Source: Callaeas wilsoni
Lineage: Eukaryota > Chordata > Aves > Passeriformes > Callaeidae
Direction: 5' to 3'
Assembly: GCA_013398955.1 (NCBI GenBank)
Contig: VWPU01018943.1
Location: 1 to 64,000 of the forward strand
DNA length: 64,000 bases
Position numbers and translations under genes: made by a program. The notes under the pieces were generated by a model, which made no database searches, was not told the origin of the DNA, and was given only the letters and a program-made list of their open reading frames with translations. Positions 24,401 to 36,400 of the stretch are shown here, piece after piece; the first letter of the stretch is position 1; the number at the start of each line of letters is the position of its first letter.

Positions 24401-27400
24401 AGATCGTCTAGTGCGTGACAGGGACACTTTACCGTAGGCCAGGCTGCTCCAAGCCCCATCCAACCTGGCCTTGAACACTTCCAGGGATGAGGAGTGTCTT
24501 GGTGGATTTGTCCCAGTTTCAGGTGTTTGTGATGTGCCAGGAGGTTTCTCTGAGAATGGTATGTCAGCTGATGGATTCAGTTCCAGCCCAGATTTCCTTG
24601 GTTTGCTGTGAGCCTCTTACTGCATTTGACCTGATCCGGCATTGTTGCCTGCAGACATTCAGGTGTCTGGTGTAGATGGCTGCACTTATGGTGGTTGCTT
24701 TGCCTCCTTTGTGGAGAGGAGTGAAACGGGTGCTCCCAGGATGCAAATCATCCTCCTCACTTGAGGTGTGTCTGTTCACTTGGCTGTCAGCAGAGGGAAA
24801 CAGGGCAGGAGAATCTGAGCTGTGAGATTAGACATGAGGTCAGGACCTGGCTGGCTTTTGTCTGAGTCCGGGGGACATTGAGAAGCTTGACACTGCAGCG
24901 TCTCAGTGTCCCTGGGTCTGATCCTTCACTGTTTTCAAAGTGTGCCTGGTACATAAGGACAAGGTTGTGCTCCATGGCAAAATGCAGGGAGGTGCCCTTG
25001 GTTAGAGTAAGAGAAAGAGGTTGTTGATGAAGGCCCACGTGCCTTAACCCTTCTTGTTCCTGGAGCACCATTCCTCCGTCTCCCAGTGGTTTTCATGAAC
25101 TGGTTGGAATACAGATGACGACTTTCTTTAATTCTCACTAGGTGACCTAATCAGGAGCTTGTTGTACTCTCTGTGTTTATTATTCTTGATTAATTCCCCT
25201 GTTCTTCACACCCCAAGAAGTCCTGGAGTAGTGTCCTCATCTCCAGCTCAACCCAATGTGCCGGGTGGTGTCTAGGCCATTCCTCTGGCAGATGACGGTG
25301 GGAAATGACCTTGTTGTGTAGCTTGGGCTCTTCTTGCTGCTCTGAAACTTGTTACTGTCAATATCCTTGTGGGCCTTTGCTGAGCTGCAGCACCGGTGTC
25401 ACCGTGTGTCTCCTGGGACCTGAGGACAGGGAGGGGTTTGCTCCAGGCCAACATTCCCAGCTGCAAGTTGCCTGTGAAAATACTCATATGCCTACAGCAA
25501 AGAACACATCAGAGAGTCAAAAAGTTTGGGGTGATAAGACTCTGTTTTGGTGCATAAGTACTCTGAGATACCTCCCCTCGATTTCACTGTTGGTTTGTTT
25601 CCCAGATGGAGCAGCCAAGAACCGAAGCGCCCGAGCTGGGAAGCCCGACCGACAGCGGGGTAAAGCCCCAAACAGGAACCTGTCACGTGTGCTCTGTGGA
25701 GGAGGCACCCAGAGCTCCCAGTGCTGACACGGAGAGAGAGGCAGAGAAGCACCTGAGCCCAGAGACTCCGTCCTGCCCCAGCCAGGCTGAGGGGACACAG
25801 GACACCTTCCAAGATGGAAACACGAGCGGAAGCCGCTGCCAGGACTTCCTGAGGTTGTCTCCTGGCAAGGAGGTGATGAAAGAAATGTCCAGAGTGAAAA
25901 GAGAGGTTTGTTTAACCTTGGTTGAATGTGTGTGCCCATGGAGGGTTGTGAACTGTACTTGACCTCGTGAGTTTTCCAGCCTTAGGCAGTGCTGTTCTGC
26001 AGTCTGTAAAGTGAGGCTGACAATGGTGTGTGTCCAGACGTGCCAGTCACTCTCTCGAGTGCTGCCCACTTTCTTACCTCACTTGAGCTGTGTATGTGCT
26101 CAGAAAAAGGAAAAATGCTCCTTTGTTGCTGAAATAAGAGTCTGGGAGAGCTGAGAAAATGTGTTTTGCTTTTCAACAGCAAGAAGAAAAACTGTCGGAA
26201 ATGGGCCGCCGACAGTTGACCCTTTTCACTGAGCACAACCGGAGTTCTGACCTTTCAGATATTTTGGAAGAGGAGGAGGAAGATGACCTGTCTTCAGAAG
26301 CTCAGGAAGAGAAGAAATGGGACCACAGAGAGGCATGTTCCCAGGAGAATGGGGAAAAGGTAACTTGTCCTGAGTGCTGCTTGTGGGGAGCACCGGTGCA
26401 GCCATCCCATGCCATCAGCTCACAGGAGGAGGGGCTGGGCTGAGCCTTTCCCAAGGTCCTGCTGCTCTGCTTTTACTCCCAGTGTTTCCTCAAGGTAGTA
26501 AAAACACAAGTTCTTTGGGAGAGGGAGGGGTGTTTGTTTGCAATGAATGGAGCCAGGGTTTAAGTAGTTGGAAAAACACACAGTGTGATGTGATGCTTAA
26601 AATCCAGGGTTAAAAACAATCCTACTGATTGAGTTCTTAATACAGATACTAAACAGGGAACAATCAACGCTCTCAGGCACAGGGTGGGATTGTTGGGGTG
26701 TCCTGTGCTGGGCCAGGAGTTGGACTCAATCCTTATGGGTCCCCTTCCAGCTCAGCATATTCCATGATTCTGTGATTATTTGGCTTAGGCCTTGGTGCTC
26801 TCTGTAGCCAGGAGTGGCATGAGGAGCAGAGCTGTGGCTTTGCAGTTCAAATGCTGCAAGGGATGAAATCCTGCCTGAGCTGAGCTGTAAGTGACCAGCT
26901 TAATTCACGCTCAAGGAGTTAAATCTGGTCTGAATGCACCTGTGGGAATGTGATTCCAGCTGCATGGCCTGGAACTGGTGTGTAACCACACGGATTACAG
27001 CAGTCGGGATGAATGCCCATGAGGGAAGGCACGGAGGGTGAGAGACAGGGAAATGAAAAAGCTTTGCAGGAAATGCGATAGGCCTGATGGCAGGAAAGCA
27101 CCCTCTCTTTGATTTTTCATGTAACCGAAGGACATCTGTTGTTGATGGTGCCCTGTGTGGCTGCTGGTCTGCAGGGATGGGGCTGGTGAGCACTAAATGG
27201 TAGCAGACAATGTAATGACTCTGGACTAAATACCGTTTTCCCCTTCTGAAGGGGCTTCTGCTTCCCAGGTGAGGGGTTGGACCTGCAGCGCAGCACATCA
27301 GGAGCCCCAGGAGAGCCTGGTGGCTGGAGGGGTTGGGGCTGCCGCTGAAGGTTTTGGAAAGGCTTCCAGTTGTTGGGATTGGACTGGGAAAACATGGAAG

Positions 27401-30400
27401 AAAAAAGTTTCCTGGAAGGAGAAAACAGGAAATAAGAACAATCAAGAACACTGTTCTTTGTCTCTTTTTTTTCTGAGTGTTTTATTTGCATTAATGTTTT
27501 TATTTGGTTGGGTTTTTTTCTGAAAAGAAACACCAAAACCCTGCTCACATCCTGTTGAGCTGAACAAACTGATGCTTCTTGACTGGATGAAATGATTGTT
27601 TTCTGTGCTGGCAGTGAGAGTGAGGGTGACAAGATGCTGAATCGGGAGAGGACATGAGGGGCAGGAAGCTTTAGGGCACAGAGCTCCCATTACTGCCTTA
27701 TGGACTGAAGGGGATGTGACTGGAATAGGGCTGTTTTCTAGGATTCTGCCTATTTAACTAAATTTTCTGTTAGCTCAAGACTCCTCAGCTGACTCTTTCA
27801 GGATCCAGAGGATGAAAACACAGAGGGGTGCTGCTTTTAAAATGTCTATCCTCAAATAAGTTGTTTAATTGCTGAAACCATTTATTATATTAAAACTCAA
27901 AAGCAGAAGCCACAACTTTGCAAGCAGCTGAAAGAAGTCTTACTGAACTTATTTTATGGTTTTATTTATGAATTCTCCATATTCCTAATTGGTGCTAACA
28001 AGGCAGGAGCCTTGAGCATATGTCCTGTAAGGAGAGTTTGAGAAAATTAAGGGGTTTTTGGCCTAGAGGAGTTGAGTGGGAGATTTTGTAACTGCGTGTA
28101 ACTATTTGTGTGATGGTTAAAAGGCTGAGAGCCAAAGTTGTCTTGTTTCTGGGAGATGATACATAAAAAGAGGCAGCAATCATGAGCTGCTGTTTGGGAG
28201 GTTCATGTTGGAGATGAGTTCAAACCTCTTTCCCAGGAGGGCAGTGCAGCCTTGGAACAGGTCCCCAGAGGGTTCAGGATTTCCATTCTTTGCTGTTTTC
28301 AAACCTTATCTAAGCAAAGACACTGATTTATTGTTGGCAACTGTCCTGCTGCTATTAGGAGACTGAACTAGAGACCTCTGGAGGCCCCTTCAACCAGTTC
28401 TAAATATGATTCAAGACCAGCTTCTGCTTGGAAGATGCCATAGAGATTGGAACTATCAGTAGACAGCTTGCAACTGCCCTTGTTTGTCTCCCACTGGGGT
28501 TCAGTTTTTAATTATCTCTGAACAGAGCTGCTTATGGCTGCAGTTTAAAACATCAGTAGCTACACATGCTTTGTAAGTTATTTGTAAGTGCCTTTAGAGC
28601 ACATAATGATATAACTTGTCAGGGAAGTTGAACAAGAGACCTCCAGAAGCATCATCCTACCAAAATGATGCTATGCACCTGGGATTTTACCTTTTATGTT
28701 AGTGGCAATGTAATACGAAACAAACCTATAAATTCTACAGTTGGTCCACAACAAATTTTAAAATTCAGCAGTGTTGTCCCTGAAATTTTCCATAACCTGG
28801 TAGGCTCTCACCCATCTGCAAGTGAAGCTCATGTCTGTGTGACCCTTTGAGGTAAAGAGTTTTCCTTTGTTTTTGTGGTAACTCGGCTCCTTGATTTGCA
28901 GACAGGAAGCTGCAGTAGGGCCACACTTTGCTAGGAGATAGGAAGGGCCCAGGCAGCAACATCTCCAAGGGGCCCTACAGCACGAGGCCATTTCTTGTGC
29001 TCCAGGGAGAGGACAGAGCTAAGGGGGACCTGTGGCTTCGTGGGTGGGCACAGGCTGAGGCTCAGCCCTGTGGACGGAAGAGCCCACTCAGTTCTGCCGT
29101 TGGAGGGACTGCCCCTCTCCTGCCCCCATCCCACCCCAAGGGTGCCAAGGCGTGGGGAGTCATTCGTGTGGCAGGATGAGAGGTGCTGCAGGTAGCTGTG
29201 TGTGCAGGAGAGGCTGGGAGGGAGCTCTTCCATGCATTTGCCTTCCTCGCTTCCCGCCGCATTGCTGCTTCATCCGATCGCTTTTGCCAGAAGATCCATC
29301 ACTCCCTCTGCCCTCTCCCCTTGCTTTGCTGCAGCCACAGCTCCATCCTGCTCTGCTGGGAGGGAATCAGGGTCACTTTGCCTCTTGTTTTAATGTTTAT
29401 TTCCTCTCTTTTTTTCTTTGCTTGTCCTGGCTGTGGCTTTTCTCGGGGTCTGGGTACAGATGGATCTTTGTGATACTGACAGCGATGAGGAAATTCTGGA
29501 GAGGATCCTGGAGCTCCCACTTCAGAAGAACCACAGCAAGAAGTTGTTCAGCATCCCTGAAGTGACTGAGGATGAGGATGAAGATGAGGATGAGAAGAGT
29601 GTTACAGAAGAAAAGACAGAGCCTCAAGACTCTTTGGAAACAAAAACCTACCATTCAGGAAGAACAGAGAAACCACACAACAGCAAGGAGCCGTGTCTAA
29701 AGGAAGATGGGAATAACACCTCCATGGATGTGGCAGCTCAGACTCTGCAGGAGGAGCACGGTGCTAAGGAGAGCAGAGCAGGTGCTGACCATGCAAATCC
29801 TGCCTTTGGCCAGCTGGCCTGGAGTCAAAAGAAGGCACACTGGAACTGGGGCTATCAAGAGAATGATCCAAAGTCTGGGAGTGGGACAAGTCCCTCTTGG
29901 AGCAAGAAGAAGGGAAATAATTATCGAGAGAAGATTCGGAGTCGGCCTGAGATAAGTAGGAAGAGACAGAGTGATCTAACAGAGCACTGCAGTCGCCTGC
30001 TGGGCAACTGCAGCCAAATGGGGAGCGGGTTATACAGAGCTCCCAGTCTCAGGGAGGAGCTGAATGTTGTCAGCAGTGCCAGTGGGAAGGAGGGGTTGGA
30101 TTTGTACAGCCAGGCCAGACAAGGCACCTTACGGAAAAAGGCCCCAAGAGCAGTGGGATCAGGGGAGGCAGAAGCTGCTGTGATAGCAATGCACTGCCCC
30201 AGCTCCAGGAGCTTGGAAATAGACATCGAATATGACTCTGAAGATGATCAAGATTCAACCTGTGCATCCTCCCCAGAGAGCAGGCTGTGGCCAGAGAGGT
30301 CCCAGAGCTGCCAGGGGGACTGGAGTGATTGCTCCAGTCAGTCTGAGATTGCTCACCCCAGTGGCAGAAGGGACCTGACCAGGCTGGAGATGATGGAAGA

Positions 30401-33400
30401 GCAGCGTATGGAGTGGGCCGGGTCTCCGAGCCAGCGCCTGCGATTCTTCTGCCGGGAGAAGGACGCCCTGAGGTGTGAGAGCAGTTCTGAGGAGCAGGGC
30501 TGGGAGCTGGACTGTAAGTCACCTGGCTGGAGAAGGAGGCTCGAACATTCTTCGAAGGGGATACGAAGCACCTCCTTGCACAAAAGGGTTGGGTGACTTT
30601 TCCTATTCTGGCTTTGAAGCAGCTTGCAGTGGCGCTGGCTTCCCTCTGCTTCCCTGGCCTGCCTGTATCTTGCTTCGTTCAGTGTTATCCAGAGAAAGGA
30701 CCCTCCTCTAGGATTGTCTGGAAGAATATCTGAGAGATTCTGTAGTTCTGTGCTGCTCTGTGGCTTTTCTTGTAGTAGCTGCTTCTGCTTTTTCTGCTCC
30801 CTGACCAAGTGTCACCGATGCAGTATTCCTTTTCACACTGGGTCTTCCTCCCCACGGCAGGAGGCTGTGGGACCCAAACGTTTCCCTGGTGCAATAAGCT
30901 GATTGGTGAAAGCTTTGTGTAGATGCTGACTGTAATGTCATTGCCTCCCCTCGAAATGCCCTTTCCTGCATCTTCACCCTCACCAAGGGGATCATCACTG
31001 GTGCCTGGCAGCGTGCTTGGCTGTCCTCAGTTCTGTTTCCCAACTCCCTTGGTCTTTCCAGCTCTAGAGTGTCCCCGAAGAGGAATGTTGCATTTGGATG
31101 CACTGCTCTTTGTGGAGTGCGTTTGGGCTGAGCACTTTTCAGGGAGTTGGAAGGCAGAGGCTGCTACTAATTCTCTGGTGGTTCCAATTGCAGGCATCCA
31201 GTCATAAGGATTCCTGGGGCCCGGAGCCACCCGGCACAGCCGCCTGGCAGGCTCCTAGCAGGAGACGGAGCAAGAGCGTAAGAAGAAGACAAATGCAGAA
31301 ACCTTTGCTCTCTAGTCCAGGTGAGCAGGAACGGGGAGAGAGGTGGGCAGCAGGAGAGAGGGAGGCTCCTGGAAATGGCTGGGGAGAGGCTGGCAGACAA
31401 TGCCTGGGCCATGTGGGGCTGGGGCCGGGGGCAGGGCTGACATTCTCTCTGCTGTGTCCTCTCTATGCACAGGCCCTCCAAGGAGCACTGCTCCCGAGAG
31501 CTCTGGAAAAGATGATGGCATTCGGATCTTTGTGGCTCTCTTTGACTATGATCCTGTCTCCATGTCCCCTAACCCTGATGCAGCAGAAGAGGAGCTCCCA
31601 TTTAAGGAGGGGCAGATCCTGAAAGTAAGAGCTTAGTGAACATCTCCTACTCTGTGGATCTGTTTGGTGTTCCAGGGGCAGCATAAACCTTGGGAGATCT
31701 GCAGCTTCCTCACGAGGGAGGTAGAGGGGCAGATGCTGATATCTTCTCTCTGGTGAGCTTCTGGAATGGCTGGAGCTGTGTCAGGGAGGGTCAGGTTGGA
31801 TATCAGGAAAAGGTTCTTCACCCAGAGGGTGGCGGGGCACTGACTAGCCTCCATGGAGAATGGCCCCAAGGCTGCAAGAGCTCTGGGAGCATTTGGACAG
31901 TGCTCTTAGGGATGCACAGGGTGGGATTGTTGGGGTGTCTGGGCAGGGCCAGGGGCTGGATTCCATTATCCTTGTGGGCCCCTTCCAACTTGGGATATTC
32001 CATGATTCTTCCTCTGTGCAGCTCAGTCCCTGCACCATAAACAGTCTATTTCCCCTTGCAGGTTTGTGGAGACAAGGATGCTGATGGCTTTTACAGGGGT
32101 GAATGTGCTGGAAGGGAGGGATACATTCCATGCAACATGGTGTCAGAAGTCCCTGTGGAGAGCAGTGAGCTCAAACAGCAGCTCCTAAAGCAGGGATTCC
32201 TGCCTGCGGACACGGAGAGCCCAGGTACTGTGCCCTGTGTGTGTGTCCTGCTCCTGCAGCTCTTTGCTGGAATATGGGGAGTTCTGTCCTGCTGCCATAT
32301 GTGGGCAGTGCAGCTACCAAAGCCATCTGGAGGGCTGTCCCTGGATCTGCAGCCTGGGTTAGTGGCTGCTCCACAGCAAAGGGGTCTGGCTGGATGCTGG
32401 TGTTCTGAGCTCTCAGTTCAGCCCTGACTCCACTGCAGCTGAGGCATCCTCTCCTGCACTTGAGATGTGTGAATTCAGCACAGAGTGAGGCTGAGCCTGG
32501 CTGGGGAAGGGGAAAGAGAAGTGTTTGAAGAGCAGCTGAAGGATGTGAACAAGAGTTTTCACTCTGTTCTCTGCTTTGTCTTGAAAGCCTGTGGCTGAAC
32601 TCTTGGAATGACCCTGCTATTGAGTGAGAGAATCTGTGGCTTGAGAATGGAGATGGGGAAGGGGGAGGAAGGGTGTGAGACAGCAAGGTAGGCAGGCAGG
32701 AGTGTACACGGAGCAGACCTGGTGGTTGGGTTCCTCCTTACTTACCCCCTGAAGTATGTGGTCAGTGCTTAGTGCACTGCAGAGGCTTTGCTGATCCTTC
32801 CCACTCACGTAGAGGAGAGGGAGCAGCCCTGGGATGTGCAGCCAGCACAGCTCAGGATGAGTCAGGCTCAGTGGCTGTGAGCTGCCCCTGCTGTGAGTAG
32901 TGGTGTCCCAGTGCCTGTCCCTCATGCCTCCCACCTCTCATCCTGCACTCCTCTCTGCACCCTCTACTGCCAGTGCCAATTGTTGGATCTGCTCCACTTG
33001 TTAAAACACCAGGATATTCCTGGTTTGGGTGATCCCTGTTTCCCTGTCAGTTCAGCAGTGAAAAACAGCACAAGTGTTGGTCATGGCACAGGTGAGTCCT
33101 GACATTGCCTGAGCTGGGAAAAAAACCCAAATCAACCTAAAAATAAGAAAACTCAAGAAAAAAAAGGAGCAATCCAACTCGTTCCTATTTCCATGGAGGG
33201 AGACCCAGTATCCAGCTCTAAGAGATCTTTAAGGTCCCTTCCCACCCAAACCATTCTATGATTCTGAGGGGCTGACAATGCCCAGCTCCCAAATGTTGGT
33301 CCCTGGCAAGATGATCCTGAGGAGCACAGGGATTGAAGGAGCCTGATGCTTTCACTGTGTGATTTCTTGAATATGTTTGTCCTTCGGCCTCTCCCATATC

Positions 33401-36400
33401 GGAGGAGATTTGAGTAAGGTGTTTTTCACATCCATACTCTTTCTCCTGTATGCCAGAGATGGCTTAGATGCCTGTGGTGGATACACAAGGCTGTCTCTGC
33501 CCTGCTCTACTGCATACTCTTAGAAGAGTAAAGGTTTTTAATAGCTCTGAGACTTCATTAAACATGAAGAGTTTGAAAGTTTTGAGGAAGGTGGTGGTAG
33601 TCAGTGAGATGTACCTTATGTTTGTGTGCAGGGAGGGACTGTAATTTTGGCACTGGTGGGGACATGCCTCAAATCCTTGGGACAGTTCTGGGCCCCTCTT
33701 GGCAAGGACACTGAGGGGCTGGAGCATGTGCAGGGACGAGAACAGAGCAGGGGAAGGGGCTGGGGCCCGAGGAGCAGCTGAGGGAGCTGGGAAAGGGGCT
33801 CAGGCTGGAGAAAAGGAGGCTCAGGGAGGACCTTCTGGCTCTGCACAACTCCCTGACAGGAGGGGGCTGCCAGGGGAGGGGGTGTCGGACCTGATGGTCT
33901 TAAAGGTCTTTTTCCAATCAGTGTTTTTCCAATAGTGATTCTCTGATGCCTTTGCAGTCAGGCTGGCTGTACCTCTGCTGTTTTCCTGCTGCCATAAACC
34001 CCTGTCACGGCTTTGTAATTAAGGAAGTGCCTTGGAGGGGTTGGTCTGGGCACTCTGCAGGTTCATTTGGGATTTCATCCAGTCCTCACCCTGCTCAGTG
34101 CTAGCTAGACACCTGGGATTTTTCAGGTGTTACTGGTACAAGGTTTTATTTTGTCCTTATGGTGCTGCTTCTGAAAGCTAAGGAGCAGCAAAGTCTGTCT
34201 GCTGTGCGCTGTGGAGTGGCTAACAGCCATAAGTACAGTGTGGATTCCTCTGTGTATTTGAGATGTGGATCATGCCTCACCTGAGTCCACATACGAGGCC
34301 CGGAGGGCTTTGCCCACAGAAATCCCAATGTCAGCCTTCCAGGGGAAGCACATAATCTCCTCTGTCCCCTCTTCACTATTCAAGATGCTCCTCACTTTCC
34401 ATTCACTGTCTGTTTCTCTTGTCTATTTATTTGCTTTTTTGGTGTTTTTATTAAGGAAATGGCACATTTTCTCCACCTCCACGCCGCCAAACTGTCCCTC
34501 CTCCAAAACCCAGACGCTCCAAGAAAGGTCTGTGTCACCTACTGCTTCCTCTTTGGTTTTTGCTATAGGATTACAGACTGCATTGAATTTTTGCTACTTG
34601 CTTTCAGGACCCTCAGATGTATGTCTCTGTACAACTGCTAGGAAGTGGAAAGAGAGCCCATCCCTGTGCTGGTGTTAAGTTTTTAACAACAGTGGTGTCT
34701 ATTTTATAGTTTTGGAGCTTGACCTCTGCTTCTTGTTACGTTCCTGAGTCCTGGTTACTGGTGTAGACTTTGAGTTGCATGAACAGTTTGCTTCTGTTGT
34801 TTGCTGTCTTGGTGTTCTTTTTTTGTTTGTCAGTTGTGTCGTGTGGTCACTGTTGGAGATGAGCTCTTACTGATGAGACATTTTCTTCCCCAGCAGGGCT
34901 GGACAAACAGGAGTACAAGTCTCAGCCAGGTGAGAATTGCTTTTCCTGGGGAGTGGGAAATGCATGATCGAAATACAGATGTGTTTTGTGGTCAAGGCCC
35001 AGCGTGACACCCTGTGGTGCTGCTTCAGAGCACCGTAACAAAAGGTTTTAGTTCTTTTAGTTTAGCAGCAGGTGCAGAGTGCTTTGGTTGAGCAGGGGGT
35101 GCTCGCAGGGGGAGCACACACGTTGTGCTGTGGGAGGAGCAGGGCAGTCTCTCATTCATCACGTGCTGTGGTCCCTACAATCCAGCAGACGCTGACCGGG
35201 TGCTCCCTCTGCTGAGGTGCATCATCTGTTGCTATCCAGAGAGGCCAAGTCTGCAAACCCTTTGCCAGCCCATCCGGTGGTGACCTGAAGCAGGGTTTAA
35301 ATCCATGGATGTGTGTTTGCTGTAGCACCAGACTTGGCCTTTGTAGTCTCAGGGCAGGTCTGTAGGTAATGGGGCTGAGCAGGCAGGAGGTTGTGGATGG
35401 CAAGGCCTGCACTTCCCTGTGTGCTGCTCCTTGGCCTTGGAGGATAAATTTTGTAGCTTAATAGCAGAACAACACTGTGCAGTGGGAAGAGAAATGTCCT
35501 TTCAAGACACTAGAGAGACAGCTGTCTTCTGTGTGTGTATATATATGTATACATGTGGAGGTGTGAGTAAATAGGAAACGTAATAAAACATTTCTGTACA
35601 TATAGGCAGAGCACCAGGATGAGGGGATGGGGGGATGCCCCCACTTTTGTGCTTATGAGGTGATGAAGAAGATTGGAAAACTGCTTTACCAAATGCCTCT
35701 AAAATCTCTCCACTCAGTTTCCCCCAGTATTCTTTTTGTTCAGACCACTACAAGAATGGTGAAGGAGTTGCTGTGATTTGGGATTTTGTCCTAGTATTTC
35801 CATCTAAGAATATTTTATTTTTCTCCTGCAGGGCAGAAACATGAAGACATTGAAGCAGAACTGCTGACTCCTCGCAGGATGGTGGCTGCCTTTGACTACA
35901 ACCCTAAGGAGAGCTCTCCAAACACAGATGTGGAGGTAACCACCAGCTGCTCCCCCCTTTTCAGAGGTTTCTTCTTTCTATCTCTTTTTTCCTTCTCTCC
36001 CAAGACACTCAGAACTTTGGTCCAACCAGAGTCTCAGTGAAACTCTGTGTACATGGCATCCTTTAGTGATTAGACAGGACTGAGCAGATCTGGGACGAAG
36101 GGAAGCAGCTCCTGCTGGTAGCAACTGATTCAGGAAACACTCTGGGAAAAGGAAAAACCTGCTTAAGGGTTTGAAAGTACTTTTGACACTTAATTTGAGC
36201 ATGACTTTTGTGTTAAGTATCTGTGTAGGTCTTTGTTCGAGCAAAAAGATTTAGCTCCAGTTTAATGGACTACTTTGCAAACTTGTTGTTTTCAAGCAAT
36301 TCCTATATATAGAATCACAGAATCATGGAATGGATTGGGTTGGGAGGGATCTTAAAGCCCATCTCATCCCACCCCCTGCCATGAGCAGGGACACCATCCA

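Larger units (their letters stand above)
22837..25605 (+). other. TSPOAP1 intron between E14 and E15, repeat- and duplication-rich
   Basis: Holds, in order, a 640-bp solo LTR (23046-23685), a minus-strand CR1 end (24360-24486) and a decayed partial copy of E14 (24488-24640). The remaining sequence is unremarkable. Confidence 0.75.
26360..29459 (+). other. TSPOAP1 intron between E16 and E17
   Basis: About 3.1 kb. CR1 3' end on plus at 26676-26778 and an older CR1 at about 28000-28410. Sequence 28900-29300 is GC-rich but shows no supported exon. Confidence 0.6.
32225..34455 (+). other. TSPOAP1 intron between E20 and E21
   Basis: Contains CR1 3' ends at about 33180-33270 and 33640-33945, both plus. 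The rest shows nothing recognisable. Confidence 0.6.

Noticed and set aside
24485..24662. Exonisation of the E14 copy using the CR1-derived acceptor
   Set aside because: E14 ends in phase 0, so the join reads GGA TGA and stops at once. No in-frame use is possible from the neighbouring exons.
29000..29400. GC-rich open frames before exon E17
   Set aside because: Several short overlapping frames with no splice pair in phase with E16 or E17 and no family match.
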